A stretch of DNA of 35,790 bases from an uncultured Prevotellaceae bacterium (GCA_947165505.1 CAMVAT010000033.1:1-35790); one strand, 5' to 3'; positions 16,460 to 27,423 are shown, counted from the first letter of the stretch. Made by a program: numbers and translations. Notes: generated from the sequence alone by a model not told the origin.

Positions 16460-17650
16460 TCAGATGCCCAGTTTCTTGCGGATGTCCTTGGGGATGGCGT
16501 TTTTGTTGATGAGGAAATCCATGGTGTTGTGTGCCACGAAGGCCTTGGTCATATACCATGTGCCTTTATAGTCGCCGTACTCGCCCCATGAGTTCTTCAC
16601 CATATAATACTCTTTGCCGTTCTGGTCTTTGGCCAGACCGTAGATGTGCATGCCGTGGTCGTCGGTCAGCTCCCAGTTGTCGAAGCGCTCTTGGCGCAAC
16701 TCTTGTGTCGGAGTGATCTCGGGGGCGTTGACACCTAAGGAGTCAAACTTCTCGTTCTTCTCCGACGAGCTCAGCCGCAGCCATTTGGCGGCGTCGCTGC
16801 CCGTGAGGCTTTGCACGGCCTTCGTGTCGTAGGCCACGCCCAGGCCCTTGCGGGTGAATCCGTCTTCGCTCACGTCGCCGCCCCAGGCCACGGTGTAGCC
16901 GTTGTCAATGGCATTGTCGATGATGCGCATCATCTCATCCATCGGCACGTTGTAGCTCAGTCCCCAGCGCCAGTTGTCCTGCACCTCGACGGCAAAGGCG
17001 GTATAGAAGGGGTGGTGGGTGTAACTGGTGATGCTCACATAGTCGTTCCAGTCGATGCCCAGGCTGGCGGCAAATGATTTCGGAGTATAGGTCTTGCCCT
17101 CGTAGGTGAATGTCTCGGGGCATTCGCCCAGATAGGAGTCGATGATGCCTTGCAGACCTTTCTTCCACTGGTTGGATATCTTCTTGGCCTTGTTCTTAGC
17201 CACGGCGTCAACGTAGGGCTCCATCACGCTGAAAAACTCGTTGAAGTTGGCCAGTGAGTCGCCCTGCATCGTGCCGGGCAGCGGCATGGCATCCTCGGGG
17301 CAGATGCCGTGAGCCTTGATGATGTCGAGCACATCCTCGGCCGAACCGCCTTGCGAGAACTGGCTGTCGCCGTGCATGCGCACGGTGAGCACGGCACGCT
17401 CCATGTAGTCTTTGTTGGCGATAAACATCTCGCACAGGTCGTAGGTCTTGCCTGTCTTCTTCAGGATCTCGCTCTCGAAGAAGGAGAGGGTAGAGTAGGC
17501 CCAGCAGGTGCCGGAGCGGTTCTGGTCCTTGACGCTGGTGATGGGCATTTCCTTCACCGTGGTGAATACGGGCTTGTTGTCTTTCTTGTCTTGAGCGCTC
17601 ACACCGCATGTCAGTAATGCGAGGAGTGCGATGGAAATCATTTTTTTCAT
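16460..17650 (-). CDS. Secreted C1B-family cysteine peptidase (bleomycin hydrolase / PepC type)
   Basis: The 396-aa protein begins with a signal peptide (MKKMISIALLALLTCGVSAQ, residues 1-20), so it is probably exported to the periplasm or surface. The papain-like catalytic set is visible: Q43 and C49 in KDQNRSGTCWAYS, H332 in DDHGMHIYG, and N353 in VKNSWGEYG. Spacing and the early GTCWAYS match the bleomycin hydrolase/aminopeptidase C group, which trims peptides as an aminopeptidase. Classical members are cytosolic and about 450 aa, so an exported, shorter form is the Bacteroidota variant. The final residues KLGI do not resemble a secretion-system sorting domain. Function is probably peptide degradation for nutrition. 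Confidence 0.9.
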   Translation of the reverse strand: MKKMISIALLALLTCGVSAQDKKDNKPVFTTVKEMPITSVKDQNRSGTCWAYSTLSFFESEILKKTGKTYDLCEMFIANKDYMERAVLTVRMHGDSQFSQGGSAEDVLDIIKAHGICPEDAMPLPGTMQGDSLANFNEFFSVMEPYVDAVAKNKAKKISNQWKKGLQGIIDSYLGECPETFTYEGKTYTPKSFAASLGIDWNDYVSITSYTHHPFYTAFAVEVQDNWRWGLSYNVPMDEMMRIIDNAIDNGYTVAWGGDVSEDGFTRKGLGVAYDTKAVQSLTGSDAAKWLRLSSSEKNEKFDSLGVNAPEITPTQELRQERFDNWELTDDHGMHIYGLAKDQNGKEYYMVKNSWGEYGDYKGTWYMTKAFVAHNTMDFLINKNAIPKDIRKKLGI

Positions 17651-17699
17651 TGTATAGTCGTTAGTTAATAATTATTGTTGAGTGTTCTGGCACTGTTGA

Positions 17700-17768
17700 G
17701 GGGAGTTTGGGAGCTTGGGAGTTTAGGAGTTTAGGAGCTTGGGAGTTTAGGAGTTGGGGAGTTTGGAC
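17700..17768. repeat. GGGAGTTTA tandem array
   Basis: About six imperfect copies of a 9-10-mer GGGAGTTTAG / GGGAGCTTGG. Confidence 0.8.
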
Positions 17769-17788
17769 ATTAGTCGTCGTGATTGGAA

Positions 17789-17864
17789 GTAGGGACAGGG
17801 CGTGCCCTGTCCGCAAGTAAGAATCACGCAACCTAATGGCGGACAGGGCACGCCCTGTCCCTAC
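17789..17864. repeat. REP-like twin-hairpin element, copy 4
   Basis: Perfect 26-bp inverted repeat 17789-17814 / 17839-17864. Its centre (AAGAATCAC...CCTAA) and 3' flank are nearly the same as copy 1 at 7522, so these two copies share an extended unit of over 110 bp. Confidence 0.9.
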
Positions 17865-17912
17865 ATGAGCGGCGAAGTAATCTCCTGCCCCTGCCCCTCA
17901 GAGTGCCTCCTT

Positions 17913-17948
17913 GTCTCCCTCCCCTCGGGGAGGGTCGGGGAGGGGGCT
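17913..17948. repeat. G-tailed palindrome at the pepP stop codon
   Basis: This 36-bp element (CCCTCCCC/GGGGAGGG palindrome plus TCGGGGAGGGGGCT) reaches the pepP stop codon. An identical 36-bp copy lies at 32469-32504, just outside the lpxK stop codon. Confidence 0.8.
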
Positions 17949-19333
17949 TAGTTCTCTATCTCTTCGATATGGTAGGGGATGCGCTGTTCGCCAAGGAACC
18001 GGCAACCGTCGGCGGTGATGAGCACATCGTCTTCGATGCGTATGCCGCCGAAGTCCTTATAGGTCTCTATCTTGTCGTAGCAGAGGAAGTCGGCGCAATG
18101 GCCTTTCGCGTGCCAGTCGTCTATCAGGGCGGGGATGAAGTAGATGCCGGGTTCGTCGGTCACCACGAAGCCCTCTTCCAGTCGGCGCCCCATGCGCAGG
18201 GCGTTGGTGCCGAACTGCTCCAGGTTGGGACGTGTCTCCTCATCGAAACCCACGTATATCTGTCCCAGCCCTTCCATGTCGTGCACGTCCATGCCCATCA
18301 TGTGGCCCAGACCGTGGGGGAGGAACAGGGCATGTGCGCCGGCACGTACCGCCTCGTAGGTGTCGCCCTTCATCAGTCCCAGTTCTTTCAGCCTGTCGGT
18401 CATCATACGGCACACGGCAAAGTGCACGTCCATGTATCTCACGCCCGGACGGGCCACCTGCAGCACATAGTCGTGACAGTCTTCCACAATGCTGTATATC
18501 TCGCGCTGCCGCTGTGTGAATCGACCGCTTACGGGGAAGGTGCGCGTGTGGTCAGAGCAGTAGTGCTCGTCGGTCTCGCCGCCGCAGTCGCACAAGGCCA
18601 GACGTCCGTCTTCCAGTACGGCGTTGGTGGGCACTCCGTGCATGATCTCGCCGTGCTGCGTGAAGATGGTGGCGAAACTGACCTTCGCGCCATGGGCGTT
18701 GGCTGTGCCGTCGATGATGCCGCCCACATATTTCTCTGTCAGTCCGGCGCGCGAGGTGCGGCGGGCTGTGGTCTGCATCTCGTAGCCGATGCGTTGGGCA
18801 CGCTCCAGTTCGGCTATCTCCTGCGGCTCTTTGGTCGAGCGCATCTTCACCACGGCCTGAATGAGGGTGAGCGAGGCGGCGGCACGCTGCTGCGAGGGGT
18901 GGAGGCCCAGCAGGTCGTGTATCTGGATCATCGTGTCGTGGCGGTAGGGGGGCAGGAAGTGGATGGTGCGCTGCTGTTTGAGCGCTTCGTCGCAAATCTG
19001 TTGTATCGCTTTCATGGGGGCGGTATGTGCCACGCCCGCCTGTGCGGCCAGGTCGGCCACGCTGTTTACCGAACCGTACCATACGATGTCGTCGATGTCG
19101 ATGTCGTCACCTATCAGCGTCTCGGTGTCGTGGTCAATATCAATCACGCCTATCAGTCCGTCGCGCTTGGCCCCGAAATAGTACAGGAAGGAGGAGTCTT
19201 GACGGAAGGGGTAATATGCGTTGGCGGGATAGTTGCAGGGTGCTTCGTTATTTCCGAACAGGATAATCACGCCGTTGCCTGTCAATTGCTTCAATTGGGC
19301 ACGACGGCGGATATAGGTGTCTTTGCTGAACAT
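17948..19333 (-). CDS. pepP: Xaa-Pro aminopeptidase (M24B)
   Basis: The 461-aa metallopeptidase removes N-terminal residues preceding proline. The N-terminal creatinase-like domain (about 1-170) is followed by the pita-bread catalytic domain. Dimetal ligands are recognisable: Asp in CDCGGETDEHYCSDHTRTFP, His in PHGLGHMMGMDVHD, Glu in TDEPGIYF and Glu in GGIRIEDDV. Length agrees with E. coli PepP (441 aa). No signal peptide is seen, so it should be cytoplasmic. The gene has its own promoter and a G-tailed repeat at the stop codon. With the C1B peptidase downstream it forms a small peptide-degradation neighbourhood. Confidence 0.95.
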   Translation of the reverse strand: MFSKDTYIRRRAQLKQLTGNGVIILFGNNEAPCNYPANAYYPFRQDSSFLYYFGAKRDGLIGVIDIDHDTETLIGDDIDIDDIVWYGSVNSVADLAAQAGVAHTAPMKAIQQICDEALKQQRTIHFLPPYRHDTMIQIHDLLGLHPSQQRAAASLTLIQAVVKMRSTKEPQEIAELERAQRIGYEMQTTARRTSRAGLTEKYVGGIIDGTANAHGAKVSFATIFTQHGEIMHGVPTNAVLEDGRLALCDCGGETDEHYCSDHTRTFPVSGRFTQRQREIYSIVEDCHDYVLQVARPGVRYMDVHFAVCRMMTDRLKELGLMKGDTYEAVRAGAHALFLPHGLGHMMGMDVHDMEGLGQIYVGFDEETRPNLEQFGTNALRMGRRLEEGFVVTDEPGIYFIPALIDDWHAKGHCADFLCYDKIETYKDFGGIRIEDDVLITADGCRFLGEQRIPYHIEEIEN

Positions 19334-19365
19334 GGTAATAAAATATGTGTTTGATAAATTTTCTG

Positions 19366-19373
19366 CAAAGTTA
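19366..19373 (-). promoter_or_regulatory. -7 element of the pepP promoter
   Basis: TAACTTTG on the minus strand, 33 nt before the pepP ATG. No clear -33 TTTG is present. Confidence 0.55.
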
Positions 19374-19508
19374 GTGCTTTTTCAATAGAATACGAGTATC
19401 TTTGCATTAAAAAAGTATAAAAATGTGTGAGCGCTTGGCATCATCAACGATCGTATGCACCGACTGTATCTCATAGAAAACTGTGATGTGCAAAAAATAG
19501 CCCGTTGA

Positions 19509-19540
19509 TTTGGTTTGTAAAAGAAAAAATGCTACTTTTG
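19509..19540 (+). promoter_or_regulatory. Promoter of the GYF-CD225 gene
   Basis: TTTG (19509-19512), a 20-bp spacer and TACTTTTG (19533-19540) match the consensus. Transcription would begin near 19547, which excludes start codons upstream of 19567. Confidence 0.7.
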
Positions 19541-19566
19541 TCAGCAAAATCAATTATCGTCTTTTT

Positions 19567-20295
19567 ATGAATATCTACATCATTGAAAACGGGCAGCAAC
19601 GTGGTCCGTTCACCCTCGACCAATTAAGGTATATGCCCATCACACCCGATACGGAGGTGTGGATGGAAGGGATGTACAACTGGGCTAAAGCATCTACGGT
19701 GCCAGAACTGAGAGATCTGATTGACGAGCAAGGACAGGCGGCCTATCAGCAGACGTCTAACGGCCAGCCGGGCGAAGCGCAGACACCTTACGGGCAGCAA
19801 CCGCCTGAGTATGGGTCTCAACAAGCTTATGGGCCTCAACAAGGCTACGGGGCTCAACAGGGCTACGGACCTCAGCCAGGTTATGGGCAACAACAAGGTT
19901 ATGGGCCTCAGCCGGGTTACGGGGCTCAACAGGGTTATGGGCCTCAGCCGGGTGGGTATCAACAACCAGGCTACCAGCAGCCCTATGGACCACAGGCGGG
20001 CTATCAGCCAGCTTCGGGCATACCGCCGAAGTCATGGATGGTAGAGTCGATTCTAGTGCTCATCTTCTGTTGTCTGCCTTTCGGCATCGTCGGTGTGGTT
20101 TACGCCTCGAAAGTGAGCGGGCTGTATGCCGCCGGGCGCTATGCCGAGGCCGAGCAGGCCAGTCGTGATGCAGGAAAGTGGACCCAACTGGGATTCTTTA
20201 TCGGACTGGGTATCATCGTTCTCTATTTCATCCTGGTGGCCGTCTTCGGCGTGACTATCTTCAACGTGGCTAGTCGCCATAGTCTGTTTTATTAG
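19567..20295 (+). CDS. GYF_2 - low-complexity - CD225/dispanin membrane protein
   Basis: Starting at the ATG at 19567, the protein has 242 aa; an ATG at 19510 in the same frame lies at the promoter and is rejected. Residues 1-50 form a GYF_2-type domain ([16 protein letters not shown]...[15 protein letters not shown]). Residues about 65-155 are a Tyr/Gly/Gln/Pro-rich tract of repeated YGPQ-, YGAQQG- and PGYG-type units. The C-terminal part ([31 protein letters not shown] and a second hydrophobic segment) is a CD225/dispanin two-helix domain. The protein is therefore membrane-anchored with a probably cytoplasmic, disordered N-terminal arm. The precise role is unknown. The DUF2752 gene follows after 6 nt. 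Confidence 0.9.
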   Translation: MNIYIIENGQQRGPFTLDQLRYMPITPDTEVWMEGMYNWAKASTVPELRDLIDEQGQAAYQQTSNGQPGEAQTPYGQQPPEYGSQQAYGPQQGYGAQQGYGPQPGYGQQQGYGPQPGYGAQQGYGPQPGGYQQPGYQQPYGPQAGYQPASGIPPKSWMVESILVLIFCCLPFGIVGVVYASKVSGLYAAGRYAEAEQASRDAGKWTQLGFFIGLGIIVLYFILVAVFGVTIFNVASRHSLFY

Positions 20296-20301
20296 ACGCT
20301 G

Positions 20302-20658
20302 ATGAAGAAAAGCATTTTGGGCATCGTGCTGCTGCTGGCGGCCTTCATGCTTTATTCATACGACCCGTCGCACTCTGAACTGTTCCCGAAATGTCCTTTC
20401 CTCATGCTCACGGGATGGCAGTGCCCCGGGTGTGGTTCACAGCGGGCCATGCACCAATTACTGCATGGCAATGTGGTGGCGGCCTTCCGCTATAATGCGT
20501 TGATGGTCATGGCTGTCCCTTACGTGCTGCTCCTGTTGGTAGGAGAGTGGAAGCGGCGGCGTTGGCCCCGTTTCTATGCCGCTCTCAACCACCCCTGCGT
20601 CATCCTCGCCGTAGCGTTTCTCGCCGTGGCATGGTGGGTGGGCAGAAATGTGGCCTGA
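20302..20658 (+). CDS. DUF2752 membrane protein
   Basis: The 118-aa protein has an N-terminal hydrophobic segment and the DUF2752 signature CPFLMLTGWQCPGCGSQRAMH (near 31-51). Two further hydrophobic helices follow (about 67-82 and 97-114), and it is likely an inner-membrane protein. The paired cysteines in CPGCG suggest metal binding or redox activity, but no function is established. It starts 6 nt after the CD225 gene, so the two are in one operon. Confidence 0.85.
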   Translation: MKKSILGIVLLLAAFMLYSYDPSHSELFPKCPFLMLTGWQCPGCGSQRAMHQLLHGNVVAAFRYNALMVMAVPYVLLLLVGEWKRRRWPRFYAALNHPCVILAVAFLAVAWWVGRNVA

Positions 20659-20737
20659 AACGGAAAAATGTGTGGAAAAGCATCTTGCTGAAAAGGTTCA
20701 TCACTGTTCATCAGGGAATAACCAAATAAACCATAAA

Positions 20738-20768
20738 GAAAGCCGCGCCCATAAGGGGTGCGGCTTTC
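20738..20768. terminator. Bidirectional terminator between DUF2752 and DUF805 genes
   Basis: GAAAGCCGCGCCC (20738-20750), loop ATAA, and GGGGTGCGGCTTTC (20755-20768) form a strong GC-rich hairpin flanked by short A/T runs, between convergent genes. Confidence 0.85.
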
Positions 20769-20790
20769 TCATACCGTAAAACGGTGTATG

Positions 20791-21477
20791 TTATCTCTGT
20801 GGCGGCTGCTGCGGCTGCTGACCGTAGGGCGGCTGTTGGGGCTGCTGACCGTAGGGCGGCTGCTGATACTGGGTCTGCTGGCCGTATGGCGGCTGTTGGG
20901 GCTGACCGTAAGGCTGCTGCGGCTGACCATAGCGGGGCTGCTGCGGACCGTACATCGGCTGTGCACCGTAGGGCTGCTGACCCATGCCGGGCATGCCGTC
21001 AGGATATTTGGGCGACGGACCAAACTGGTTGGTGAACGGCTGGCTGTCCTGGCACCAGAACACAATCAGGATGATGCCGATGATGGCAGCGGGGATGGCG
21101 ACCAGCAGAGAGATGACACCCGTGCCGGCGGCGGAATCGATGTCTGCCCATGTCGTAGCATTCTTGGCTTTGAAATAAGTGATGAGAGCCAAAATCTGCA
21201 TGATGACGGTCAGGGCAAGATAGATGTAAACAAGTACAGGACCACGGCCGGTGTCATGCAGGCGTCGAATCATCAGCGGAGCGGCGACTAACCACACACA
21301 AATAGTGAGGATGGGACCTACAATGGGGATAAAGTTAAGCACAATGTTCACAATGACAATTGCCAAAGCTGTCCACCAGAACTCCGACCGGCGTGAGCGG
21401 CCTTCCATGTCTTTGATACGACTCAGTGACAGTTTTACAGCTGTCCCGAAATCAAGTTGAGGAACTACGTTTGCCAT
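20791..21477 (-). CDS. DUF805 membrane protein with PYGQ-rich tail
   Basis: The 228-aa protein carries a DUF805 domain: the FWW motif in RRSEFWWTALAIVIVN (near 30-45), several hydrophobic segments, and the RRLHDTGRG signature (near 70-78). A hydrophobic helix near 121-140 is followed by about 80 residues of disordered Gln/Pro/Tyr/Gly sequence with repeated PYGQQPQQ and YGPQQP units. The tail resembles the tract in the convergent CD225 protein across the terminator. The function of DUF805 is unknown. Codon use in the tail is repetitive, and its length probably varies between strains. Confidence 0.9.
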   Translation of the reverse strand: MANVVPQLDFGTAVKLSLSRIKDMEGRSRRSEFWWTALAIVIVNIVLNFIPIVGPILTICVWLVAAPLMIRRLHDTGRGPVLVYIYLALTVIMQILALITYFKAKNATTWADIDSAAGTGVISLLVAIPAAIIGIILIVFWCQDSQPFTNQFGPSPKYPDGMPGMGQQPYGAQPMYGPQQPRYGQPQQPYGQPQQPPYGQQTQYQQPPYGQQPQQPPYGQQPQQPPQR

Positions 21478-21639
21478 AATAAAAGTTGTTTTTTTAGTTA
21501 ATAATGTGATTTATAAATGATGGTTTTGTTGTTTTTGTTTAGTGTAGAGTGTTCTTCACTGCTGTGCCACAGCAGCTAAGAGAAGGAAGTGTTCGTGGCA
21601 CATCTCCTGCCCCTTGCCCCCTGCCCCACAACACATCTC

Positions 21640-22323
21640 TTACCTCTTACCCCTTAACAGGTCGGGTCTGAGCCGGCGGGTGCGTTCCAGGCTTTGCTCC
21701 ATCTCCCATGCCTTGATCTTGGCCTCGTTGCCGCTCAGCAGTATCTCGGGCACCTTCCAACCCTTATAGTCGGCGGGGCGAGTGTAGATGGGAGCTGCCA
21801 ACAGGTCGTCTTGGAAACAGTCGGAGAGGGCGCTCTGGTCGTCGCTGATCACGCCGGGTATCACCCTCACGATGGCGTCGGCCATCACCGCAGCTGCCAG
21901 TTCGCCGCCAGTGAGCACATAGTCGCCGATGCTGATCTCACGGGTGATGAGGTGGTCGCGGATACGCTGGTCGATGCCTTTGTAGTGGCCGCAGAGGATG
22001 ATGAGGTTGCCCTTGAGCGACAGCTCGTTGGCGATATGCTGGTCGAACTGCTCACCATCGGGCGAGGTGAAGATCACCTCGTCGTAGTCGCGCTCTGCCT
22101 TCAGCGCGCTGATGCAACGGTCGATGGGCTCGCACTGCATCACCATGCCTGCAAAGCCCCCGTAGGGATAGTCATCTACACGACGCCACTTGTCGGTAGT
22201 GTAATCGCGCAGTTGGTGCAGGTGTATCTCTGCCAATCCTTTCTTCTCCGCGCGTGCCAGAATAGATTCGTGAACGAATCCCTCTATCATTTCCGGCAGT
22301 ACTGTGATAATATCTATTCTCAT
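21640..22323 (-). CDS. trmD: tRNA (guanine-37-N1)-methyltransferase
   Basis: The 227-aa SPOUT methyltransferase makes m1G37 next to the anticodon and so prevents +1 frameshifting; it is generally essential. Signatures include [13 protein letters not shown] at the start, the GGFAGMVMQ segment, [12 protein letters not shown], the trefoil-knot [17 protein letters not shown], and the C-terminal [23 protein letters not shown]. Length is normal for the family (about 230-255). The gene has its own promoter only 8 nt upstream and lies opposite ligA rather than in the rpsP-rimM-trmD-rplS cluster of proteobacteria. Confidence 0.97.
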   Translation of the reverse strand: MRIDIITVLPEMIEGFVHESILARAEKKGLAEIHLHQLRDYTTDKWRRVDDYPYGGFAGMVMQCEPIDRCISALKAERDYDEVIFTSPDGEQFDQHIANELSLKGNLIILCGHYKGIDQRIRDHLITREISIGDYVLTGGELAAAVMADAIVRVIPGVISDDQSALSDCFQDDLLAAPIYTRPADYKGWKVPEILLSGNEAKIKAWEMEQSLERTRRLRPDLLRGKR

Positions 22324-22330
22324 TTGTTTG

Positions 22331-22360
22331 CAAAGATAGCAAATAAAAGTTAATTACAAA
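22331..22360 (-). promoter_or_regulatory. trmD promoter, near-leaderless
   Basis: TTTG (complement of 22357-22360), an 18-bp spacer and TATCTTTG (complement of 22331-22338). The -7 box ends 8 nt before the ATG, so the transcript would have almost no leader. Confidence 0.6.
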
Positions 22361-22505
22361 GCTTTTTCTCATTTTTTTTGTAATTTCGCACCGAATTATG
22401 AAACATATTACCTCTTTTCTTCCATATTCTCCTGTCTCTCCTCTAAATAATCTTATGGTGCGAAGGGCAAGATATATGTTTAGAACACTAAACACTCAAC
22501 ACTAA

Positions 22506-24809
<2,304 letters not shown>

Positions 24810-24831
24810 CTTCCCTTTAATTCCCCTTCAA

Positions 24832-25497
24832 ATGCATATCATCGTATCACAAGAGATAGAAAATGTCTGCCCGGGCTTTGTCGGGGCTGCCGTCGAGGCA
24901 AAAGTGAAAAACACGCCCTATAGCGAACCCCTGTGGCAGGAGATATACGCGATGGGCGAAAAATACCGCGCCACATTGACCACGGAAACCCTGAAACAGT
25001 TGTCGGGCATCGAGGCCACACGGCGCGTCTATCGCGCCTGCGGCAAGGACCCCTCACGCTACCGCCCTGCCTCTGAGGCACTGATTCGAAGAATGTTACA
25101 AGGGAAAGAACTGTATCAGATAGATACGCTGGTTGACCTCATCAATCTGGCGAGCATCGCCTATGGATACAGTATCGGAGGGTTTGACGCGGATAAGTTC
25201 GTGGGAGACACCCTCACCCTCGGCGTCGGGCGCGAAGGCGAACCCTATGAGGGCATCGGACGTGGGATGCTCAACATCGCCGGACTGCCTGTCTATCGTG
25301 ATGCTGTAGGTGGGGTGGGCACGCCCACAAGCGATAACGAGCGCACCAAGATAGACCTGCATACCACCCATCTGCTCGTGCTCATCAATGGTTACGACGG
25401 ACGAGAGCAACAGGTGCGCGCCAATGCCGAATATATCCTCTCGCTCGCAGGGAAATACTGTGAAGCGCAAGAAGGACATTACACAATATATCGGTAG
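24832..25497 (+). CDS. B3/B4 tRNA-editing-domain protein
   Basis: The 221-aa protein corresponds to the B3/B4 fold of the PheT editing domain as a free-standing protein; such proteins are thought to hydrolyse mischarged aminoacyl-tRNAs or related compounds. Typical segments are SGIEATRRVYRACGKDPSRYRPASEALIRR and the DLINLASIAYGYSIGGFD region. The ATG at 24832, 20 nt after the ligA stop, is chosen because MHIIVSQEI begins the conserved fold. Met codons at 24727 and 24802 would overlap ligA and add unrelated residues. The substrate is unknown. Notably pheS lies nearby on the other strand, but pheT is not in the window. Confidence 0.85.
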   Translation: MHIIVSQEIENVCPGFVGAAVEAKVKNTPYSEPLWQEIYAMGEKYRATLTTETLKQLSGIEATRRVYRACGKDPSRYRPASEALIRRMLQGKELYQIDTLVDLINLASIAYGYSIGGFDADKFVGDTLTLGVGREGEPYEGIGRGMLNIAGLPVYRDAVGGVGTPTSDNERTKIDLHTTHLLVLINGYDGREQQVRANAEYILSLAGKYCEAQEGHYTIYR

Positions 25498-25545
25498 AGG
25501 TCATGATGCCTGTCATCAACCCGATATCATTGGTGTTAAAAAAAA

Positions 25546-26271
25546 TCAACTGTGAATAGCTAATCTGCGCCACAGCCATCGGGGGATGCGCCGCCAACAA
25601 GCGGTGATGATACGCCAGCGCCAGTCTATCACTTGGATGTGGCGGTGGCGGTCGATGGCGTTGAGGGCCTGGCGTGCCACGTCGTCTGTCTTGAGCATCA
25701 GCGGGTAGCTGTCGCCGCCGAGCAGTTCAGTATCGACAAACCCAGGACGGATGTCGGTGAAACGGATGCGGAGATGTCGTATCTTTGCCAGTTGTTCCAA
25801 CGATTGGATATAGGTGTTCTGAAGGGCTTTCGTGGCGGAGTAGGAGGGGGCGGCACCCAGTCCTTTGGTGCCGGCGATGCTGCTGATTACGGCGATATGC
25901 CCATGTCCTTGTTCGGCGAAATAACGGAAGGCCTCACCCACCATGCGGGTAAAACCCACACCATTGGTCTCCAATGTCTTGAGCTCGGTATCCTCCTGAA
26001 GTTCGGGATTCTGCTTGCCGATGCCTGAGGCGTGGAAGTACAAGTCCATGCCGCCCATGCTGCTGATGAGCTGTCGCAACAGGGCGGGGGCCTCAGTGTC
26101 GGTCACGTCGATGCGGGCGGTGAACACCCGTTCGGGTGCCAGCGCGCGCAGTTCAGCCAAACGTTCCTCACGCCGTGCTGCCACACCTACCGTATAGCCG
26201 CGCTCAATCAACAGACGGCTCACAGCCCTGCCGATGCCCGACGAGGCTCCCATCACAACGACTTTGTTCAT
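25546..26271 (-). CDS. Short-chain dehydrogenase/reductase
   Basis: The 241-aa classical SDR has the cofactor motif GASSGIG (8-14), RREERLAEL after it, the catalytic Ser in ISSIAGTKGLG, and the YSATK active-site Tyr/Lys (near 143-147). The Arg pair following the first strand (AARREERL) suggests NADPH preference. A basic, Trp-rich C-terminus (WRWRIITACWRRIPRWLWRRL) could associate with the membrane. The substrate cannot be inferred. The gene overlaps pheS by 4 nt, so the two are translationally coupled. Confidence 0.92.
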   Translation of the reverse strand: MNKVVVMGASSGIGRAVSRLLIERGYTVGVAARREERLAELRALAPERVFTARIDVTDTEAPALLRQLISSMGGMDLYFHASGIGKQNPELQEDTELKTLETNGVGFTRMVGEAFRYFAEQGHGHIAVISSIAGTKGLGAAPSYSATKALQNTYIQSLEQLAKIRHLRIRFTDIRPGFVDTELLGGDSYPLMLKTDDVARQALNAIDRHRHIQVIDWRWRIITACWRRIPRWLWRRLAIHS

Positions 26272-27326
26272 TGGGCAGCCTCAAACTCACGAAGGAAGCG
26301 GGTGTCGTTTTCAGAGAAGAGGCGCAGGTCGCTCACCGAGTATTTCAGATTGGTGATGCGCTCCACACCCATGCCAAACGCATAGCCGCTGTATTCCTTG
26401 CTGTCGATGCCGCACAGTTCGAGCACGTTGGGATCGACCATGCCGCAACCCAGAATCTCTACCCAGCCGGTGTGCTTGCAGAAACCGCAGCCCTTGCCGC
26501 CGCAGATGAAACAAGAGATGTCCATCTCGGCACTCGGCTCGGTGAAGGGGAAGTACGACGGACGAAGACGTATCTTGGTGTCGGCGCCGAACATCTCGCG
26601 GGCAAACGTCAATAATACTTGTTTCAGGTCGGTGAACGAGACATTCTTGTCGATATAGAGACCCTCTACCTGATGGAAGAAACAGTGAGCACGGGCGGTG
26701 ATGGCTTCGTTGCGATACACACGGCCCGGGCATATGACCCGGATGGGGGCGGTCAGCTTGCCGTCGGCGGTGTGCATGTTCTCCATGACACGGGCCTGTA
26801 CGCTGCTGGTGTGCGAGCGCAACAAGATGTTTTTAGTCACGTCGTCGGGATGCTGCGACACGAAGAATGTGTCTTGCATGTCGCGTGCGGGATGGTCGGC
26901 GGCGAAGTTCATCTTTGTGAACACGTGCAGGTCGTCTTCCACCTCAGGACCATCGGCCAGTGTGAAGCCCATGCGGGTGAAGATGTCGATAATCTCGTTG
27001 GTCACGATCGACAGCGGATGGCGTGTGCCCAGGCGGATGGGGTAGGCGGTGCGTGTCAGGTCGAGGTCATCGCCTCCCTGGTCGCTCGTCTCACATTGCT
27101 CACGGAGTGCGTTGATACGTTCCAAGGCGGTCTGCTTCAGCTCGTTGATCTTGATGCCAACAGCTTTCTTCTGCTCGGCAGCCACATTGCGGAAGTCGGC
27201 CATCAATGCGGTGATTTCACCTTTCTTACTCAGATATTTCAAACGCAAGGCCTCTATCTCTTCTGCGTTAGAGGCCGTCAGACTGTTCACTTCCTGGAGC
27301 AGCTTCTCTATTTTTTCAAGTATCAT
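26268..27326 (-). CDS. pheS: Phenylalanyl-tRNA synthetase alpha subunit
   Basis: The 352-aa catalytic subunit attaches Phe to tRNA-Phe as part of an alpha2beta2 enzyme. An N-terminal coiled coil (about 1-85) precedes the class II core. Motif 1 lies around HPLSIVTNEIIDIFTRMGF, DMQDTFF and HTSSVQARVM follow, motif 2 is GRVYRNEAITARAHCFFHQVEG, and motif 3 is GFAMGMGVERI-like (YAFGMGVERITNLKY). A Cys-rich insertion CFICGGKGCGFCK lies between the motifs, as in many bacterial PheS. pheT is not adjacent, which is usual in Bacteroidota. A TACCTTTG -7 box lies at 27373-27380 on the minus strand. Confidence 0.97.
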   Translation of the reverse strand: MILEKIEKLLQEVNSLTASNAEEIEALRLKYLSKKGEITALMADFRNVAAEQKKAVGIKINELKQTALERINALREQCETSDQGGDDLDLTRTAYPIRLGTRHPLSIVTNEIIDIFTRMGFTLADGPEVEDDLHVFTKMNFAADHPARDMQDTFFVSQHPDDVTKNILLRSHTSSVQARVMENMHTADGKLTAPIRVICPGRVYRNEAITARAHCFFHQVEGLYIDKNVSFTDLKQVLLTFAREMFGADTKIRLRPSYFPFTEPSAEMDISCFICGGKGCGFCKHTGWVEILGCGMVDPNVLELCGIDSKEYSGYAFGMGVERITNLKYSVSDLRLFSENDTRFLREFEAAQ

Positions 27327-27372
27327 ATCGCTTTTTGGTGTGTTGCAAGCGCTTCTTGCGCTTATTTGGGTG

Positions 27373-27380
27373 CAAAGGTA
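27373..27380 (-). promoter_or_regulatory. -7 element of the pheS promoter
   Basis: TACCTTTG on the minus strand, 46 nt before the pheS ATG; the -33 region is weak. Confidence 0.5.
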
Positions 27381-27423
27381 ATACTTTTTTCTGAAAAGTC
27401 ATGCGTCTCTCATTTTTTTTGTG

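Noticed and set aside
17903..19354. 483-aa plus-strand ORF
   Set aside because: Antisense shadow of pepP, beginning in a repeat.
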